Shown one piece after another: positions 1 through 8,257 of a DNA stretch of 19,815 nt (positions are counted from its first letter, which is position 1; every line of letters begins with the position of its first letter). The notes under the pieces are model-generated. The model saw only the letters and a list, made by a program, of their open reading frames with translations, had not been told where the DNA came from and ran no database searches. Source of the stretch: Candidatus Omnitrophota bacterium (GTDB lineage Bacteria; Omnitrophota; Gorgyraeia; Tantalellales; Tantalellaceae); assembly GCA_013204685.1 (NCBI GenBank), contig JABMSC010000109.1, forward strand, positions 1 to 19,815. The letters run 5' to 3'. Both the position numbers and the translations under genes were made by a program.

Positions 1-1945
1 ATACGGCGTGCTTCTCCATATATTCCGACATATCTATCCTGACCATGGCTTCGGGGTCGTTAAATAAAAACCAGGCAAGGGTCCTGGCCATATGTGTTTT
101 ACCCACTCCTGTGGGCCCCAGAAAAAGAAAGGACCCTATAGGCTTCTTGGTGTCACCCAGACCGCTTCTTGACCTGCGGACGGCGTTAGAGATCTTGCCA
201 ACCGCCTCATCCTGCCCTACTATGCGCTCTTTAAGGATATCTTCCATATGGACAAGTTTCTCTACTTCCGATTCCATAAGTTTTGTTATAGGTATACCCG
301 TCCACTGCGCGACAACTTTAGCTATATCTTCGTCATCCACTTCTTCCTTTAACATCTTTTTTTCTTTCTGGATACCGTCAAGGACCTTGCTTTCATCTTC
401 CAGTTCCTTTTGGAGTTTCACCAGAGCACCGTAACGTATCTCAGAAACCCTGGCCAGGTTTGCTTCTTTCTCGGCGTTAACCTCTTCTATTTTTGTTTCA
501 TCGATCTTCTCTTTTATGTCCCTGATCTTACTTATGGCGCTTTTTTCTTTCTCCCAGTGTTTCTTCATACCTTCCAGTTTATCGCGCGATTCCTTAAGCT
601 CTTCATCTACGGCCTTTATCTTGTTTTTGCCGCCCTCACTCTTTTCCTCTTTATTAAGGGCCTGCCTTTCGATCTCAAGCTGCATGATCCTTCGCTGCAC
701 CTGATCGATCTCTGTCGGAACGCTGTCTATTTCTATTCTGAGCTTTGAAGCCGCTTCATCTATTAAGTCTATGGCTTTATCGGGCAGAAATCTCCCGGTA
801 ATATACCTGTCGGAAAGCATGGCAGCCGCTATTATGGCTGAATCTGCTATTCTAACGCCATGATATATCTCATATTTTTCCTTAAGCCCCCGCAGGATCG
901 CTATCGTGTTTTCAACAGTGGGCTCACCTATGAATATCTGCTGAAAACGCCTCTCCAGGGCCTTATCCTTTTCAACATATTTCCTGTATTCATCCAGCGT
1001 AGTAGCTCCTATACATCTCAACTCTCCGCGCGCAAGAGCGGGCTTAAGCATATTGGACGCATCAACGGCCCCTTCAGCCCCTCCCGCACCAACAAGCGTA
1101 TGCAGCTCATCAATGAAAAGTATTATCTCACCCCTCTTTTCCTCAACTTCCTTAAGCAGCGCCTTGAGCCTGTCTTCAAATTCGCCGCGGAATTTCGTGC
1201 CCGCTATCATCGCACCCAGGTCAAGCGCTATAACACGTTTATCTTTAAGTTTTCCCGGAACATCCCCGGAAGCGATCCTCTGGGCCAGTCCTTCGACTAC
1301 AGCAGTCTTCCCGGTACCCGGGTCACCGATGAGTGCTGGATTATTCTTGGTCCTCCGGGAAAGGACATGGATGAGCCTGCGTATTTCTTCGTCGCGCCCG
1401 ATAACCGGGTCAAGTTTGCCTCTATTTGCAAGCTCTACAAGATCCCTTCCATACTTCTCTAAAGCCTGATATTTTCCTTCCGGGTTTTCATCCGTTACCC
1501 TCTGCCCGCCTCTTATTTCCTGAAGCGCCCGCAAGACATTATTTCGATCGACATCATGTGAAGCTAAAAATTCATTCGCCTTCGACCCCTTCTCGTCCAG
1601 CATGGCAAGAAGAAGATGTTCTACGCTTATATATTCATCCTTAAGCTGTTTGGCTTCTTTTTCCGCATTAGAAAGAAGCTTATTCATCCCCGGAGAAAGA
1701 TGGGGCTGACCGACGTTGCCGGTAACTTTCGCTCTTTTAGTGAGTGACCCGGAAAGTTCCGAACGCAATTTATCCGGATCCGCTCCTATTTTTTTCAGCA
1801 CGCTCCGCGTTATGCCCTCTTCGTCGCCTAAAAGCACGTATAAAAGATGTTCAGTATCGACTTCCGGGTGCCCGCTTTCGACGGCTTCATTGATGGCATC
1901 CTTTAAGGCTTCCTGCGCTTTTACTGTAAGCTTGTCCGGTCTCAT
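1..1945 (-). CDS. clpB: ClpB disaggregase chaperone, C-terminus beyond window
   Basis: Hsp100 AAA+ chaperone that works with DnaK/DnaJ/GrpE in the cytoplasm to pull polypeptides out of aggregates. Seen: about 648 codons are present and the frame runs off the left edge. The Clp_N double repeat spans residues 1-145. The first AAA+ domain has Walker A GDPGTGKT at 207-214 and a Walker B ending in FIDELH near 275. A highly charged stretch at about 400-530 (many K/E) matches the coiled-coil middle domain that separates ClpB from ClpA and ClpC. The second AAA+ domain begins with GPTGVGKT near 607-614 and continues to DMSEYMEKHAV at the edge. The ATG at 1943-1945 is preceded by GAGGT about nine bases upstream. 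Missing are roughly 200 C-terminal residues, judged by usual family length (about 860). No CIRCE operator is present in the 52-bp upstream gap, so no HrcA-type control is visible. Identification is secure. Confidence 0.96.
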   Translation of the reverse strand, partial: MRPDKLTVKAQEALKDAINEAVESGHPEVDTEHLLYVLLGDEEGITRSVLKKIGADPDKLRSELSGSLTKRAKVTGNVGQPHLSPGMNKLLSNAEKEAKQLKDEYISVEHLLLAMLDEKGSKANEFLASHDVDRNNVLRALQEIRGGQRVTDENPEGKYQALEKYGRDLVELANRGKLDPVIGRDEEIRRLIHVLSRRTKNNPALIGDPGTGKTAVVEGLAQRIASGDVPGKLKDKRVIALDLGAMIAGTKFRGEFEDRLKALLKEVEEKRGEIILFIDELHTLVGAGGAEGAVDASNMLKPALARGELRCIGATTLDEYRKYVEKDKALERRFQQIFIGEPTVENTIAILRGLKEKYEIYHGVRIADSAIIAAAMLSDRYITGRFLPDKAIDLIDEAASKLRIEIDSVPTEIDQVQRRIMQLEIERQALNKEEKSEGGKNKIKAVDEELKESRDKLEGMKKHWEKEKSAISKIRDIKEKIDETKIEEVNAEKEANLARVSEIRYGALVKLQKELEDESKVLDGIQKEKKMLKEEVDDEDIAKVVAQWTGIPITKLMESEVEKLVHMEDILKERIVGQDEAVGKISNAVRRSRSGLGDTKKPIGSFLFLGPTGVGKTHMARTLAWFLFNDPEAMVRIDMSEYMEKHAV

Positions 1946-1997
1946 GTTTTTTTACCTCGTTAGTGCAGATTTTGTAACTTATGATGTATCCTGCGCA

Positions 1998-2585
1998 TCA
2001 CATTAAGCCAGATCTGTTTTTCTTTTTATCTTTGCGTTTGCTAAGTGCCTTACGCGTAAACCCCTCAACTATCTTCTCATTTAGAATAGCGATACTTGAC
2101 TCGGGAGTTATTTTCTCACTTGTAACTGTCGCCTGAATCCTTTCACTCCATAACTCCTCACCCGTATCAGCGTCTATTACAGTGAAGACTGCCTGCATCC
2201 GGGCGTAATGTTTGGTAGTCAATATGTCTACCACTAGAGACGGCGCACCATAGATCATATCTATAGGATCTTTGTCCCGCCATAACACTTCAACAATATC
2301 ACACTTTACAATAATATCAGCAGTCCTCCAGGAAGATACTGGTTTAAGATTTAACGCTATTCGCGATACCAGCGCGTCCTCAAGAGCTTCCTTAAGAGCA
2401 GCTGCTTCTACCTTCTCGGCGTCAGAAGAATTCGTGATACCCTCAACATACACTTTTACCTCTTCCTTTTCGATCAATATACTATAAAGATTACTCCTCC
2501 CAGACCCACACCGGGCCTCTTGCTGAGATGCCAATAATGATACCAATACCAATATACTTATGATTACCAAATTTATTCTTCTCAA
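1998..2585 (-). CDS. Secreted protein of unknown function, TTG start
   Basis: Not confidently recognised. The 195-residue product starts with a positively charged n-region (RR at 2-3) and a hydrophobic core at about 5-19, a classical export signal. A Cys at 26 follows QEAR, which is not a proper lipobox, so a lipoprotein is possible but unsupported. The mature part is alpha/beta in appearance: KEEVKVYVEGITNSS, a helical EALEDALVSRIALNLKP, then alternating strands (ADIIVKCDIVEVLW, MQAVFTVIDADTGEELWSE) and a basic tail (KRKDKKKNRSG). The pattern 'D-A-D-T-G-E-E-L-W' after a strand is common in periplasmic proteins of the DUF4136/DUF4410 or LPS-assembly-lipoprotein sort; that comparison is an impression only. 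The start is TTG at 2583-2585: an in-frame stop lies six codons upstream, and the only nearby ATG opens a three-codon frame. It sits 28 bp after the antiporter gene and 52 bp before clpB. Confidence 0.72.
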   Translation of the reverse strand: MRRINLVIISILVLVSLLASQQEARCGSGRSNLYSILIEKEEVKVYVEGITNSSDAEKVEAAALKEALEDALVSRIALNLKPVSSWRTADIIVKCDIVEVLWRDKDPIDMIYGAPSLVVDILTTKHYARMQAVFTVIDADTGEELWSERIQATVTSEKITPESSIAILNEKIVEGFTRKALSKRKDKKKNRSGLM

Positions 2586-2613
2586 GAACCTACTACCCTT
2601 TCATAAATGCACA

Positions 2614-4251
2614 TTAAACCTCAAGTTCCTGCTGCCGAAACAAAACTTCCTTTTCAATATAATCTTTCAGTTTCTTGTACTCCAGTTGTCCGACAAGTTT
2701 ATTGCTCCCCGATTTTTCAACCACAGGAATATATCCGGTGTTCTTGATCTTGAATTCATCTATTACATCCTTAAGGGGCTGCTCTTCGGAAGCCACAAAG
2801 ACAGGATCCTGAACCAGGTCACCTGCAAGCACCAACTGATCCATCTGCTCCTCGTTAAAAGTATCCCTCATTTCACCAAGAGTTATTAAGCCTTTAAAGC
2901 TGCCGTCTGCACCAATTACCGAATAAGTGTATGAATCGGTCTGTTTCATAATATCTATTATTTCATGCAGGTTATTGTTCTCTTTTATCGTGGGGAAATC
3001 CCTGGCCATCACATCAGCAACTTTATATTTTTCTATTATGTCCTCGGCTGTAATGTCTCTGTTCATTTCGTCGGCTTTTTTTATACCAAACTTGATCATT
3101 GGAGGAGCTATAAGCTGCAGTAAAAAAGTAGTAGCCGTTATTATGCTGATTATAGTTACGCCCGCCAGAGCCGCCTCACCGCCCAAAACGCTGAAAGTGT
3201 GGTATGCAGCTATAGCTAGTCCCACAGCAACTCCGGCCTGGTCAAATAGACAAAAGCCCAGATACTTCGTCACGGTAGGTTTCGCCCCCGAAAGTTTCCC
3301 CCCTAAATACGCACCGGCAACTTTTCCAATGCTTCTAGCGACAATATACGCGATCGCAAGAAAAAGAATGTTCCCTTCCGCCAGCGTGCGGGCGTCCAGA
3401 CGCGCTCCTACAAGAACAAAAAAGAGAATAAAAATAGGCGGGCTGAACCTCTTTATAAGATCGAACATCTCGCGGTTTTCCGAAGATTGGAGGTTGGAAA
3501 CAACGGCTCCCAAAACCATAGAAGCCAATATAGGGTCCACCTTAAAATATATCGAAAGGCCTACAACGAGTATTATGGTCCCGAGTGCAAAGGGAAGCAT
3601 TCTCTCTCGATCATGGGTCTTTGCTATGATCTTATGCAATACAACCCCGGCAAGGGCGCCGACAAAAACAGAAGTAATTATTTGAGCGAGCGGTATCGCC
3701 ATCATCCGGATCATCGGCAGATCTGCATGAACTATAAGCGACCTGGCAAATACACTGGCAAAACCATATATCAAAAGCGCCAGGGCATCATCAAGAGCAA
3801 CTATTGAAAGAGTGGTCATTGTAAGAGGCCCGCGGGCCTTATACTCACCCAGCACGCTATAGGTAGCCGCCGGAGCAGTAGCTGAAGCAAGCGCGCCCAG
3901 TATAAGCCCCATGTATATTTTTTGAGTTATTACAGCGGTTACACCTGCTACCAGAAAAAACGTAAGAAAAGCTTCTATAAAAAGTATTGTGTATATCGAA
4001 CGTGAATACCTCTTGAAACGGTCCAGCTGGATCTCGGAACCGATCATAAAACCAATGATCCCCAGGGCGAGCTGGATCACAGGCCTGAATGAATTTACTG
4101 TGGAAGCATCAAGAAATCCGACAAAAGTCCGCCCCAGGATCAAACCTATGATAATATACCCTGTTATCTGCGGGAGGTTAAGCTTCTTGAATATTTTTCC
4201 ACCTACAGCTCCAAGTATTATTATCACTCCAATAACCAGCAATATATTCAT
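2614..4251 (-). CDS. CPA2-type cation/proton antiporter with C-terminal CBS pair
   Basis: Inner-membrane monovalent cation:proton antiporter of the KefB/NapA-like CPA2 group, 545 residues. Residues 1-390 form about 12-13 hydrophobic helices with the Na_H_Exchanger pattern. The helix motif VALDDALALL places adjacent aspartates at 154-155; in characterised NapA/NhaA-type proteins such a DD pair goes with electrogenic exchange, so Na+/H+ exchange is a reasonable inference over K+ efflux. Residues 410-540 form two CBS modules (VADVMARDFPTI, then GDLVQDPVFVASEEQPLKD), which in other proteins bind adenine nucleotides and gate transport. No TrkA-N/KTN domain is present. An upstream ATG at 4353 would add 34 residues, but those are translated from the GTGCTGA repeat. 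The ATG at 4251 has GGAG at 4258-4261 and a hydrophobic first helix, so I start there. It follows the Lon-like gene by 122 bp, which hold a repeat element. Confidence 0.9.
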   Translation of the reverse strand: MNILLVIGVIIILGAVGGKIFKKLNLPQITGYIIIGLILGRTFVGFLDASTVNSFRPVIQLALGIIGFMIGSEIQLDRFKRYSRSIYTILFIEAFLTFFLVAGVTAVITQKIYMGLILGALASATAPAATYSVLGEYKARGPLTMTTLSIVALDDALALLIYGFASVFARSLIVHADLPMIRMMAIPLAQIITSVFVGALAGVVLHKIIAKTHDRERMLPFALGTIILVVGLSIYFKVDPILASMVLGAVVSNLQSSENREMFDLIKRFSPPIFILFFVLVGARLDARTLAEGNILFLAIAYIVARSIGKVAGAYLGGKLSGAKPTVTKYLGFCLFDQAGVAVGLAIAAYHTFSVLGGEAALAGVTIISIITATTFLLQLIAPPMIKFGIKKADEMNRDITAEDIIEKYKVADVMARDFPTIKENNNLHEIIDIMKQTDSYTYSVIGADGSFKGLITLGEMRDTFNEEQMDQLVLAGDLVQDPVFVASEEQPLKDVIDEFKIKNTGYIPVVEKSGSNKLVGQLEYKKLKDYIEKEVLFRQQELEV

Positions 4252-4257
4252 ACTATT

Positions 4258-4261
4258 CTCC
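4258..4261 (-). promoter_or_regulatory. Shine-Dalgarno fixing the antiporter start
   Basis: GGAG on the minus strand, six bases before ATG 4251. It decides against the longer frame from 4353, whose extra codons consist of intergenic repeat and which has no comparable site. Confidence 0.7.
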
Positions 4262-4361
4262 GGGTTCGTAGTTGTGTGCTCGCATTGTTCACTAAGTGCT
4301 GCGTTCTGAGTGCTGAGTGCTGCGTTTAATGCCCAGCACACCGCACTCAGCACTCAGCACA
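4262..4361. repeat. Heptad inverted-array element R1
   Basis: Heptamers in register AGTGCTG (4295), CGTTCTG (4302), AGTGCTG (4309), AGTGCTG (4316), then the spacer GTTTAATGCCCAG, then CAGCACA (4334), CCGCACT (4341), CAGCACT (4348), CAGCACA (4355). The left 13 bases at 4310-4322 pair perfectly with 4348-4360. The side next to the antiporter carries a second module, GGGTTCGTAGTTGTGTGCTC, at 4262-4281. Its reverse complement recurs almost exactly in the element at 12641-12662 (CATACAACTACGAACC). The element begins 12 bp after the Lon-like stop codon and ends at the antiporter Shine-Dalgarno. Confidence 0.9.
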
Positions 4362-4373
4362 ATTTTCTACACC

Positions 4374-6806
4374 TTATTTCTTACCCTTCTTCTTAACCCC
4401 AGCTTTCTTCACCGGCTTTTTGCTTATTCCCTCTTTGGAAAATTTTTCGGAATATTCCTTCAGTTTTTTCTCAACCAGAGCATTTATTGTACCGGCCGGA
4501 TGCTTGCCTTTCTTATCCTTTTCTCCTGCTTTCTTGCCGGTAAGGATCTCTATTCCTTCATCTACAGTTAATACGGCCCAGATACTGAATTTTCCTTTCT
4601 TTACGGCATTTGCGACCTCGTCCTTAAGCATAAGGTTCTTCACATTAAGTTCGGGAATTATAACACCCTGCCCGCCCGTCAATCCCTTTAATTTACAAAC
4701 GTGATAAAATCCCTCTATCTTTTCATTCACGCCTCCGATAGGCTGTATCATGCCATGCTGGTTCATGGATCCCGTAACCGCTATTCCCTGCTTTATCGGA
4801 ACACCGGAAAGTGACGACAGTAAGCAATAGGCCTCCGTGCTCGAAGCGCTGTCACCGTCAACACCATCATAAGACTGTTCAAAACATATGCTGGCACTAA
4901 AGGATAGCGGAGTATCCTGTGCGAATTTCTCTCCGAAATATCCGCTTAGTATCATAACGCCTTTTGAATGTATATTACCCCCCATCTTGACCTGCCGTTC
5001 TATATCAACAAGACCTTTTTTGCCCATATAGGTCCGGGCGGTTATCCGTGAGGGCTTACCGAACATATATTCACCTATATCGTATACTGCAAGACCATTG
5101 ACCTGTCCTACCACTGATCTGTCAGTGTCGATCATTATAACGTTCTTATCAATAAGCTCCGCTATCTTTTCTTCGATGAGATTGGACCGGTAAATTTTTT
5201 CCTGAATAGCCTTCTCTATATGGGGAGCATCGACATATTGCGCATTATCTTTTCCCGCCCAGTAATTGGCCTCTCTCAATATATCGGCAATATACATAAA
5301 ACGCGCGCTGAGTTTTTCCTGATCCTGTGCAAGGCGCGATCCATATTCTATTACCCTGCTTACTGCGTTACGGTCGAAATGCCTCAAGCCCTCCTCTTCA
5401 CATCTTACCTTTATAAAAGCGGCGTATTTATTGATCTTGTCCTCATCTTTATCCATCTCAATATCAAAATCCGCTTTTATCTTGAACATTTTACGGAAAT
5501 CATCATCAAATTTATAAAGCATTTGATATATCCACGGTGGACCTATCATGATCATTTTTATATCCGATGGTATCGGCCGGGGCTTTAAACTGGTCGTACT
5601 TATCATGCGATACTGCTCGTTTATATCCTCGACCTTGATCTCATGATTCTTGATAACACGTTTAATAACATCCCATGCCATGAAACTGGTTAATATATCC
5701 ATGACCTGGAGCACAAGATATCCACCGTTTGCTTTATGCAGCGCGCCGGGAGCTATCATCGTAAAATCCGTAGACATGGATCCAAAATGTGAAACATATT
5801 CGATCCTTCCAAGTAAATTGTAATAGGTAGGGTTCGGTTCCCCGATAACAGGCGCCCCTTTTGAATTCCTGTGATCAACCAGAAGGTTTACCTGATACTT
5901 GCGAAATGAATCTTTCTTAGAGGTATCCCTTCCGCCAAAGATCACCGCCTGGGGCGACTCCTCTTCTTCTTTAAATATATCAATGTTGTTAACTATATCA
6001 TCCTGCATATGGTTAAGATACTCTATTACATCTTCAAAGTCCCTGTACTTGAAACGAAGTTCATCTATTATATGTTTTACCGAAAAGATGGCGACTTCTT
6101 TTTCCAGTTCTTTTGTCTTCATCTTAGCTGTTTTTTCCAGGGCACGTACTTCACTTAAAACCTGTTCGATCTTTATGTGCAGTTCGTGTTTTTTCTTTTC
6201 GATCTTTTTCTTCTTAGAGTCTGAAAGCTGCTGATATTCTTCAGTGCTCATAGGCTGGTCTTCGCTGCGGACAACAAGAATGACACCTGTTGCGCTCTGT
6301 TTCAGGACAAATCCTTCTTCATGTGCCTTGTTTTCGATCGCTTCCAGCGTCTCATCCCTCTTTTCTTTGTATTCTTTAAGAAGCTCCTCCTTCCTGATCT
6401 CATAATCTTCACTCTCGAAAGCCTTGGGGATCTCTGCCCTCAATTCTTCAATAAGATCTTCCATATCTTTTTTGAATATGATCCCCCGCCCGGCAGGAAC
6501 GCAAATGGCTATTGGCTCATCTCCGTTAATAAAGTTATTAACATATAACCAGTCATCAGGGGTGCTCTGTTTGGCTGCTATTTCATTGACTGCTTTGTTA
6601 ACCTGTGTGTTACGTCCGGTGCCCGCCGCGCCGCAGACAAAAATATTGTACCCCTCTGACTTCACATTCAGCCCAAAATCTATTGCGCTGACTCCTCTCT
6701 CCTGGTGCAAGGGCTCGCATTCAAACTCATAATCTTCTGTAGTCTTAAACGGGAACATGGAAGGATCGCAAGCTGCCTTCAGATCGTTTGCCTTCAATTT
6801 GCGCAT
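4374..6806 (-). CDS. Lon-related ATP-dependent serine protease, AAA_32 type
   Basis: Cytoplasmic Lon-family protease of the LonB/LonC-like group (AAA_32 plus Lon_C), lacking the N-terminal substrate domain of classical Lon; 810 residues. Seen: a P-loop region at 59-66 reading GAAGTGRN, where the invariant Lys-Ser/Thr of Walker A is Arg-Asn. A long charged helical insertion at about 130-250 (rich in K and E) follows. A AAA-like core continues with GGYLVLQVMDIL and IKMIMIGPP. The proteolytic domain carries the Ser in DGDSAS at 653 and the Lys in GGVNEKIEG at 696; the spacing of 43 equals that of the Ser-Lys dyad in E. coli Lon, so peptidase activity is likely. The tail is strongly basic (KKPVKKAGVKKKGKK). 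I start at ATG 6806 because AAGGAG lies at 6812-6817; an ATG at 6830 would put that site inside the gene. ATP dependence is uncertain because of the P-loop change. Confidence 0.9.
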   Translation of the reverse strand: MRKLKANDLKAACDPSMFPFKTTEDYEFECEPLHQERGVSAIDFGLNVKSEGYNIFVCGAAGTGRNTQVNKAVNEIAAKQSTPDDWLYVNNFINGDEPIAICVPAGRGIIFKKDMEDLIEELRAEIPKAFESEDYEIRKEELLKEYKEKRDETLEAIENKAHEEGFVLKQSATGVILVVRSEDQPMSTEEYQQLSDSKKKKIEKKKHELHIKIEQVLSEVRALEKTAKMKTKELEKEVAIFSVKHIIDELRFKYRDFEDVIEYLNHMQDDIVNNIDIFKEEEESPQAVIFGGRDTSKKDSFRKYQVNLLVDHRNSKGAPVIGEPNPTYYNLLGRIEYVSHFGSMSTDFTMIAPGALHKANGGYLVLQVMDILTSFMAWDVIKRVIKNHEIKVEDINEQYRMISTTSLKPRPIPSDIKMIMIGPPWIYQMLYKFDDDFRKMFKIKADFDIEMDKDEDKINKYAAFIKVRCEEEGLRHFDRNAVSRVIEYGSRLAQDQEKLSARFMYIADILREANYWAGKDNAQYVDAPHIEKAIQEKIYRSNLIEEKIAELIDKNVIMIDTDRSVVGQVNGLAVYDIGEYMFGKPSRITARTYMGKKGLVDIERQVKMGGNIHSKGVMILSGYFGEKFAQDTPLSFSASICFEQSYDGVDGDSASSTEAYCLLSSLSGVPIKQGIAVTGSMNQHGMIQPIGGVNEKIEGFYHVCKLKGLTGGQGVIIPELNVKNLMLKDEVANAVKKGKFSIWAVLTVDEGIEILTGKKAGEKDKKGKHPAGTINALVEKKLKEYSEKFSKEGISKKPVKKAGVKKKGKK

Positions 6807-6811
6807 GTCTG

Positions 6812-6817
6812 CTCCTT
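6812..6817 (-). promoter_or_regulatory. Shine-Dalgarno fixing the Lon-like start
   Basis: AAGGAG on the minus strand, five bases before ATG 6806, favours that start over the in-frame ATG eight codons upstream. Confidence 0.7.
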
Positions 6818-6873
6818 GTTTTTTATGCACACGGATTATCTGTGCAATCAGAATTAACCGGTATGATCCCTTA

Positions 6874-7059
6874 CTACATTTTTATAAAAAAATCCAAAAA
6901 AGGATCATCAAATCGTTTTGCACTCTTCTTATACCTGAAGCTCACAAGAAGTACAAAAGTGCCCATAAAGATAAAAAGCACAGCAACGATAAGGGACAAC
7001 AGCGGTGGATATATTGCTATTAATATTCCGCATAAGATTAATATAGCGCCTAAAATCAT
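6874..7059 (-). CDS. Small two-helix membrane protein (DUF3096-like)
   Basis: A 61-residue product with two hydrophobic segments, about 2-17 and 22-42, broken by the turn YPPLLS, followed by a basic and aromatic cytoplasmic tail (FRYKKSAKRFDDPFLDFF). The layout 'GxLILxxP-LL-xIVAxxxIxxGxxxL' resembles DUF3096 mini membrane proteins, whose function is unknown; that link is by eye. AGAGGA lies nine bases before ATG 7059, and a TATAAT sits about 40 bases upstream, which supports a real gene despite its size. It is flanked by the AEC transporter (after a repeat element) and the Lon-like gene, both on the same strand. Confidence 0.6.
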   Translation of the reverse strand: MILGAILILCGILIAIYPPLLSLIVAVLFIFMGTFVLLVSFRYKKSAKRFDDPFLDFFIKM

Positions 7060-7095
7060 AATAACTATTCCTCTTATTTATAATAAAGAAATTAC

Positions 7096-7117
7096 ATTAT
7101 ATGGAGCAACAAGTCAA
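7096..7117 (-). promoter_or_regulatory. Possible promoter with perfect -10 for the small membrane gene
   Basis: TATAAT on the minus strand at 7096-7101. TTGACT at 7112-7117 would be a good -35, but the spacing is only 10 bp, far from 17. A start from an extended or activator-dependent -10 is possible, and chance is equally possible. Confidence 0.25.
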
Positions 7118-7144
7118 GTTTATCTTGAAATAGATCATGGGTGT

Positions 7145-7280
7145 GTGCTGGGTGCCGGGTGCTGAGTGTCAAGCACAGAACGCAGCACGATGACAGTATT
7201 CAGGAGTCGGTATTCAGAATAAAGAGGGCGAGCCCACTACTCAGCACACAATACTCAGAACTCAGCACTAAAATGCGAGC
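7145..7280. repeat. Heptad inverted-array element R2
   Basis: Left heptamers GTGCTGG (7145), GTGCCGG (7152), GTGCTGA (7159), GTGTCAA (7166). A central stretch has its own 7-bp period: GTATTCA (7196), GGAGTCG (7203), GTATTCA (7210). The right array is CTCAGCA (7240), CACAATA (7247), CTCAGAA (7254), CTCAGCA (7261), then the flank ATGCGAGC at 7273-7280 that recurs at two other elements. The right array ends about 20 bp from the AEC-transporter stop codon. Confidence 0.85.
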
Positions 7281-7286
7281 CATGAG

Positions 7287-8243
7287 TTACTTCAGTACAA
7301 CATTGAACACAGCCAGCCAAATAGGGATGCTGAAAATTGCGATAATATGAGTGTAGAATATGCTGCTGCTGAAAAACTTATTGTCAGCACCTGTATAGCT
7401 TCCAATGACCACAAGAGATACGGCAGTGGGCATTATGGCCTGCAGGAATAGGAAGAATTTATAATCGTAACCTATCGGGATCAAGAGTAATAAACAAAGA
7501 ACCAGTGCGGGAAGAAGTAAAAGTTTTATACCGATGCAAATAACCAAAGGTAATTTATCCTGAGTAGCATGTGCCTGATACCTGCATAAATATGCCCCCA
7601 GTAGCAGCATCGCCAGTGGAAACGCGGCCTGGCCCAGTTGGCTTACAGGCCCCATAACAATCTCCGGCATACTCCCCTTCCCGAAAAACATTACCCATAT
7701 AATTGAAAAAACAGTTGCAATAACCGGCGGGTTAAAGAGTACCTTGATACTGAAATCACTCTTCAGTTTCCCGGAGAGAAAAAGCGGCGCAAGTGACCAC
7801 ATCAGTAAATTAAATCCGGCGATAAACAAGAACATGTAAATAAGCAGCCTGTCTGACATCTCCCCAGCAAAAGCGAACAAGATCAGATTCATCGGGAGAT
7901 AACCGCAGTTCTGAAACCCGCAGCTGCACAAAAACTCCCGGTGGGATCTGAAACCTTTTAAAAAAGGATAAAATACCTGTCCCAGAAACATGCCGGCGAG
8001 CGAAAGCGCTATAGCCGCCAGGGGAAACATCCACCAATAGGTATAATCCTTAAAATGAAAATGAGTTATGATCTTAGATATGATAAGTGCCGGAAAGATC
8101 ACACGCATAAGTAAGAGGCTGAACATATCGGTAAACCTGTCATCGATAAGTTTTAACCGATAAAGCCCGTATCCTATGAGCATCAGGATAAAAAGTTTAA
8201 TGATCGCAATCGCGATCGTGGCGAATGTAAATTGAAGTTCCAT
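7287..8243 (-). CDS. AEC-family (auxin efflux carrier-like) permease
   Basis: Inner-membrane transporter of the Mem_trans/AEC family, 318 residues, with about ten hydrophobic helices in two five-helix halves separated near residue 150-165 (SGKLKSDFSIKVLFNPPVIA). Seen: N-terminal GYGLYRLKLIDDRFTDMFS, then a long run of helices, the internal FNPPVIATVFSIIW typical of the start of the second half, and a C-terminal QAIMPTAVSLVVIGSYTGAD. The FQNCGYLP segment at about 109-116 matches the 'N-x-G-x-L/F-P' region of bacterial AEC proteins. Characterised bacterial relatives carry malate, lactate or other organic anions; the substrate here cannot be read from sequence. It starts 14 bp after the pgi stop codon, and no strong Shine-Dalgarno is seen, which suggests translation coupled to pgi. 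Confidence 0.88.
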   Translation of the reverse strand: MELQFTFATIAIAIIKLFILMLIGYGLYRLKLIDDRFTDMFSLLLMRVIFPALIISKIITHFHFKDYTYWWMFPLAAIALSLAGMFLGQVFYPFLKGFRSHREFLCSCGFQNCGYLPMNLILFAFAGEMSDRLLIYMFLFIAGFNLLMWSLAPLFLSGKLKSDFSIKVLFNPPVIATVFSIIWVMFFGKGSMPEIVMGPVSQLGQAAFPLAMLLLGAYLCRYQAHATQDKLPLVICIGIKLLLLPALVLCLLLLIPIGYDYKFFLFLQAIMPTAVSLVVIGSYTGADNKFFSSSIFYTHIIAIFSIPIWLAVFNVVLK

Positions 8244-8257
8244 GATCAGTTCGTAGA

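Noticed and set aside
45..1644. Several plus-strand open frames across the clpB region
   Set aside because: All are antisense to the strongly conserved clpB frame and have no protein-like motifs.
2614..4251. Glutathione-gated KefB/KefC potassium efflux system
   Set aside because: No KTN/TrkA-N domain and no KefF/KefG-like partner; the C-terminus is a CBS pair.
4295..4361. CIRCE heat-shock operator in the GAGTGCT / AGCACTC repeats near clpB and Lon-like genes
   Set aside because: CIRCE has AGCACTC on the left and GAGTGCT on the right with a 9-bp gap. Here the order is reversed, the units are tandem, and the same arrays flank unrelated genes.
6827..6845. Hairpin GCACA...TGTGC upstream of the Lon-like gene as terminator or operator
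   Set aside because: Only five base pairs with a nine-base loop and no T tract; expected by chance.
7145..7280. CRISPR array
   Set aside because: Units are 7 bp, contiguous and degenerate, with inverted arms; there are no 25-37 bp direct repeats with unique spacers and no cas genes.
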